Source: [Flexibacter] sp. ATCC 35208 (GTDB taxonomy: Bacteria > Bacteroidota > Bacteroidia > Chitinophagales > Chitinophagaceae). From it: a stretch of DNA of 34,238 bases. The position numbers and the translations under genes were made by a program. Location: positions 1 to 34,238 of the forward strand of contig NZ_MTKN01000077.1 in the NCBI RefSeq assembly GCF_001975825.1, in the 5' to 3' direction. Under the pieces are notes generated by a model. The model saw only the letters and a program-made list of their open reading frames with translations. It did no database searches and was not told the origin of the DNA. The first letter of the stretch is position 1; each line of letters starts with the position of its first letter. Positions 30,931 through 34,238 of this stretch are shown piece by piece.

Positions 30931-32124
30931 TTAATAGAAGAATTCTGTTTTATAAGGATAACGCTCCCGATACAGCTGTGCCACCTTATCCATGATCGTC
31001 TTTCGCAACTCATCGATGTTCTGACGTTCCAGCGCAGAGATGAACACACAATTCCCCTGTGTCCTGGTTTCCCAATCACTTTTCAACTGGGCAAGTATAT
31101 CCTGCTTCACATCATCCGCCAACCACTTGTCGAAAGTATTCTTCTCGTACAGATCCATCTTGTTAAAGATCATGATGGTCGGCTTGTCAAACGCTTTCAG
31201 CTCCTGCAGGGTGCGGTTCACCACCTCTACCTGATCCTCATACTGCGGGTGAGAAATGTCTACCACATGCAGTAAGATATCACTTTCCCTCACCTCATCC
31301 AATGTAGACTTAAAGCTCTCTACCAGGTGGTGAGGGAGTTTACGGATAAACCCTACCGTATCACTCAGCAGGAAAGGCGTCTGTTCAAACACTACCTTAC
31401 GGGTAGTCGTATCCAGGGTCGCAAACAGCTTATTTTCTGCAAATACCTCACTCTTCGCCAGCGTGTTCATAATGGTGCTCTTACCTACGTTGGTATACCC
31501 CACCAGTGCCACACGGATAAACTCCCCACGGTCCTTACGCTGTGTAAGTGATTGTTTGTCAATCTCCAACAACCTCTTCCTCAACAGAGAGATCTTATCC
31601 TTCACAATACGACGGTCCGTTTCAATTTCCGTTTCACCCGGACCACGGCTACCAATACCACCTCCCTGTCTTTCCAGGTGACTCCACATACCCCTCAGTC
31701 TTGGTAATATATACTGGTACTGAGCCAGTTCAACCTGCACCTTGGCCTGTGCTGTACGAGCCCTGCGGGCGAAGATATCCAGTATCAGGTCACTGCGGTC
31801 TATCACCTTTATTTTCAATACATCCTGTATATTAGATATCTGGGAACCAGTCAGTTCATCATCAAAGATGACCAGGTTGATATTTCTCCCTTGCACAAAG
31901 TCTCTTATTTCTTCCAGCTTTCCCTTTCCTACGAAAGTTGCTCTGTCAGGATGCTGCAGTTTTTGGGTAAACCTTTTAACAGTCGTAGCGCCGGCCGTCT
32001 CTGCCAGGAACACCAGCTCATCCAGATACTCCTGTACCTGACGCTCGTTTTGCTGCTCCTTGTGTATCAACCCCACGATTACCACCCGCTCTTCCTGCTC
32101 AACAATTTGTTTTTTCTCAATCAA
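30931..32124 (-). CDS. hflX: GTPase HflX
   Basis: A ribosome-associated GTPase that splits stalled or hibernating ribosomes, mainly in stress. It contains the HflX N-terminal domain (with VGKGKLEEI and LVIFDDELTGSQ), the Gly-rich linker GGGIGSRGPGETEIETDRR and the G domain: G1 GYTNVGKST (about 209-217), G3 DTVGFI, G4 NKMD. The frame is open to 32145, but that TTG lies inside a perfect -7 box. The TTG at 32124 (MIEKKQIVEQEERVVIVGL) is the likelier start, giving 397 residues. The downstream partner in the operon is the Rieske protein. It is divergent from the S9 peptidase gene. Confidence 0.95.
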   Translation of the reverse strand: MIEKKQIVEQEERVVIVGLIHKEQQNERQVQEYLDELVFLAETAGATTVKRFTQKLQHPDRATFVGKGKLEEIRDFVQGRNINLVIFDDELTGSQISNIQDVLKIKVIDRSDLILDIFARRARTAQAKVQVELAQYQYILPRLRGMWSHLERQGGGIGSRGPGETEIETDRRIVKDKISLLRKRLLEIDKQSLTQRKDRGEFIRVALVGYTNVGKSTIMNTLAKSEVFAENKLFATLDTTTRKVVFEQTPFLLSDTVGFIRKLPHHLVESFKSTLDEVRESDILLHVVDISHPQYEDQVEVVNRTLQELKAFDKPTIMIFNKMDLYEKNTFDKWLADDVKQDILAQLKSDWETRTQGNCVFISALERQNIDELRKTIMDKVAQLYRERYPYKTEFFY

Positions 32125-32142
32125 TGTCTGTAATAATTTTAG

Positions 32143-32150
32143 CAAAGGTA
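32143..32150 (-). promoter_or_regulatory. -7 box of hflX
   Basis: The complement of 32143-32150 reads TACCTTTG, a perfect TAnnTTTG. With transcription starting about 7 bp downstream, near 32136, the TTG at 32145 cannot be the start codon. The leader to the TTG at 32124 would be about 12 nt. No clear TTTG at -33. Confidence 0.6.
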
Positions 32151-32178
32151 AGAAAAGGCATCAGACTAACATTTTTCC

Positions 32179-32186
32179 TACTTTTA
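32179..32186 (+). promoter_or_regulatory. Candidate -7 box of the S9 peptidase gene
   Basis: TACTTTTA, 21 bp before the ATG at 32208. It is the third instance of this octamer in front of a plus-strand gene in the window. It supports 32208 rather than the upstream 32124 as the translation start. Confidence 0.45.
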
Positions 32187-32207
32187 GCGTCCAAACAAAA
32201 TCTGAAC

Positions 32208-34214
32208 ATGCATAAACCTCTTTTGTTAACATCACTATTCATCACAACTATGGCAATGGCCCAGGAGAAAATGACACCTGAACGGCTCTGGCAACTGGGC
32301 AGAGTGAGCGGGGAATCAGTTACAACAGATGGAAAGTCTGTAATTTTTAGCGTGTCCAACTATAACATCGCTGAAAACAAAAGTGAAAAGAACCTCTGGT
32401 CCATCCCTGTGACCGGTGGCGCTGCCAAACAGCTCACCACCACCCCGGGAGGCGAAGGAGACGTAAGTACCCTGCCTGGCAACAAAATCGGCTACTCCCT
32501 CAAAGGACAATGGTGGGAAATGAACGCCGATGGCAGTGGCGCTACCCAAAAAACACACGGAGAAGAAGCGCTGTCAAACATCCGCATCTCTCCCGATGGC
32601 AAATACATCCTCTTTTCTAAAGAAGTAAAACTCCAGAAGGTAAGCGGTGCTGACCACTATCCTGACCTGCCAAAATCCAATGTGCAGATCTACGATAACC
32701 TGAACTACCGCCACTGGGATACCTGGGAAGACGGTAACTTCCAGCACGTTTTCTACGCCACTTATGAAGATGGCAAAATCGGCACCCCTGTCGATATCAT
32801 GCCGGACGAACCCTACGATTGTCCGACCATGCCATTCGGTGGTGCTGAAGATATGATCTGGAGCCCCGACAGCAAAAGCATCATTTATGTCACCAAAAAG
32901 AAGGTAGGAAAGGAGTACGCCCTTAGCACCAACACCGACATTTACGAATACAACCTCGCTGACAAAACCACTAAAAACCTCTCTGAAGCTAATAAAGGAT
33001 ACGATGTGAGCCCGGCTTTCAGCCCTGACGGCAAATCCCTCGCATGGCTCTCCATGGCCCACGATGGTTACGAATCCGACAAAAACGACATCACTATCCT
33101 GGATCGCAGCACCGGCACCAAAACCAATCTGACCAAAGACTGGGACAACACCGTCGCTTCTTTCCACTGGAGCAAAGATGGCAAACAACTCTTCTTTCTC
33201 GCAGTGATCAAAGGCACTGAACAGCTGCACGAACTCACCCTGGCTTCAAAAGCAATCCGCCAGGTAACCACCGGCGACTTCGACATCTCCGGCATCGTAG
33301 GTCAGGCGGGCAATACCCTGGTAGTAGCCCGCACAGATATGAACCATGCCGCAGAGCTCTTTACCGTAGCCCTGCCAAAAGGTACTATCACTCCACTCAC
33401 CAGCGTGAACAAAGCCATCTATGACAATACGGCCATGTGTAAAATAGAAAAGCGCTGGACCAAAACTACCGATGGCAAGGACATGCTGAGCTGGGTGATC
33501 TATCCGCCTAACTTTGATCCAAACAAGAAATATCCCACCCTGCTGTATTGCCAGGGTGGCCCTCAGTCTGCTGTATCACAATTCTATTCTTTCCGCTGGA
33601 ACTTCCAGCTCATGGCATCTCAAGGCTATATTATCGTGGCACCTAACCGCCGTGGTATGCCAGGTCATGGCGTGGAGTGGAATGCAAGCATCAGTAAAGA
33701 CTGGGGTGGTCAGCCGATCCGCGACTACCTGAGCGCCATCGACGATGTAAGTAAAGAAGCATATGTAGACAAGACCCGACTGGGTGCAGTAGGCGCCAGC
33801 TATGGCGGTTACTCTGTATACATGCTGGCTGGTGTACACGAAAACCGCTTCAAAACCTTTATCGCCCATGATGGTCTCTTTGATCTGAAAAGCTGGTATG
33901 GTACTACCGAAGAACTGTTCTTCGCCAACTGGGATATCGGCGCTTACTTCGATCCTGCAAATGCCAATGCTTACAAGCAATTCAACCCAAGTGAATACGC
34001 GAATAAGTGGAATACACCTATCCTCATCATCCAGGGTGGGGTTGACTTCCGCGTACCGATCGAACAGGGTTTACAGGCTTTCCAGCTCGCACAGCTGAAA
34101 GGGATTAAGAGCAAACTACTCTACTTCCCTGAAGAAAACCACTGGGTGCTGAAAGCACAAAACGCCATGGTATGGCAACGTGAATTCTTCAAATGGCTCA
34201 CTGAAACTTTATAA
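32208..34214 (+). CDS. Secreted S9 family peptidase (prolyl oligopeptidase/DPP-IV-like)
   Basis: 668 residues from the ATG at 32208 (signal peptide MHKPLLLTSLFITTMAMA, cut near AQ). The N-terminal two thirds are a WD40/TolB-like beta-propeller (repeated SPDGK motifs: RISPDGKYILFS, WSPDSKSIIY, FSPDGKSLAWL, WSKDGKQLFFL). The C-terminal catalytic domain has the triad S531 in GASYGGY, D613 in GGVDFRVP and H645 in ENHWV. It would cleave short peptides, probably in the periplasm. It is divergent from hflX. The stop codon is 24 bp before the window edge, so no downstream neighbour is seen. Confidence 0.94.
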   Translation: MHKPLLLTSLFITTMAMAQEKMTPERLWQLGRVSGESVTTDGKSVIFSVSNYNIAENKSEKNLWSIPVTGGAAKQLTTTPGGEGDVSTLPGNKIGYSLKGQWWEMNADGSGATQKTHGEEALSNIRISPDGKYILFSKEVKLQKVSGADHYPDLPKSNVQIYDNLNYRHWDTWEDGNFQHVFYATYEDGKIGTPVDIMPDEPYDCPTMPFGGAEDMIWSPDSKSIIYVTKKKVGKEYALSTNTDIYEYNLADKTTKNLSEANKGYDVSPAFSPDGKSLAWLSMAHDGYESDKNDITILDRSTGTKTNLTKDWDNTVASFHWSKDGKQLFFLAVIKGTEQLHELTLASKAIRQVTTGDFDISGIVGQAGNTLVVARTDMNHAAELFTVALPKGTITPLTSVNKAIYDNTAMCKIEKRWTKTTDGKDMLSWVIYPPNFDPNKKYPTLLYCQGGPQSAVSQFYSFRWNFQLMASQGYIIVAPNRRGMPGHGVEWNASISKDWGGQPIRDYLSAIDDVSKEAYVDKTRLGAVGASYGGYSVYMLAGVHENRFKTFIAHDGLFDLKSWYGTTEELFFANWDIGAYFDPANANAYKQFNPSEYANKWNTPILIIQGGVDFRVPIEQGLQAFQLAQLKGIKSKLLYFPEENHWVLKAQNAMVWQREFFKWLTETL

Positions 34215-34238
34215 TACCAAAGAGCGTGTATTCTATGT

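Noticed and set aside
32124..32207. N-terminal extension of the S9 peptidase frame
   Set aside because: The 28 extra residues precede a clean signal peptide and span the hflX promoter and a candidate -7 box, so the ATG at 32208 is preferred.

Overview
The window looks like a chromosomal segment of a Bacteroidota bacterium, most plausibly Chitinophagaceae (Chitinophaga-like). The evidence is a SusC/SusD pair, a DUF6377-type regulator, promoter elements that fit the Bacteroidota TTTG / TAnnTTTG consensus, start codons without obvious Shine-Dalgarno sequences, and tRNA genes without an encoded CCA. The genus is an inference. The segment is a mosaic of short transcription units rather than one large island.

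Layout. 1-1250 is about 1.2 kb without a convincing gene. It holds a terminator, a run of five small hairpins that all expose GGA in the loop, and a degenerate 38-bp tandem repeat. 1257-8287 (minus) is a compact polysaccharide utilization locus, susC-susD-GH31 alpha-glucosidase. Behind it lie a membrane-anchored TPR/HTH regulator (8670-10274) and a WYL regulator (10334-11374), all on the same strand. 11375-12516 holds inverted repeats, a small anchored protein and the remnant of a PhyH-like gene. 12516-14325 (minus) is a translationally coupled pair of RlaP/YcgL-type nucleotidyltransferases. 14400-15900 (plus) is a cluster of tiny units: a 27-codon mini-gene with its own promoter and terminator, a 69-codon ORF, a tRNA with anticodon UAU directly behind a terminator, a YkuK-family RNase H-fold protein, a 72-codon ORF and a 54-nt hairpin.

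16020-26304 is ordinary accessory content: a secreted carboxylesterase, a lipoprotein, two unknown proteins, an alpha/beta hydrolase, a CPBP protease unit with a minimal zincin, a divergent SDR/AraC pair and a DHFR-like reductase. Between 19584 and 19689 sits an 11-bp-period array of the heptamer CTATACT. 26624-28757 (minus) is AT-rich. It holds an unknown 211-aa protein and an AAA/ABC-type ATPase broken by two compensating frameshifts, the latter lying between two similar copies of a terminator sequence; one copy belongs to tRNA-Asn. 28824-34214 returns to core-like genes: a GT39-type glycosyltransferase, a Rieske protein, hflX and a secreted S9 peptidase.

How the genes fit together. SusC/SusD would import an alpha-glucan or oligosaccharide that the exported GH31 trims, and the two upstream regulators are the obvious controllers. 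The two RlaP-like proteins suggest RNA-related nucleotidyl transfer and sit across a short regulatory gap from the mini-gene/tRNA/YkuK cluster; a functional link is speculative. All positions and motifs were read by eye; no database search was made.
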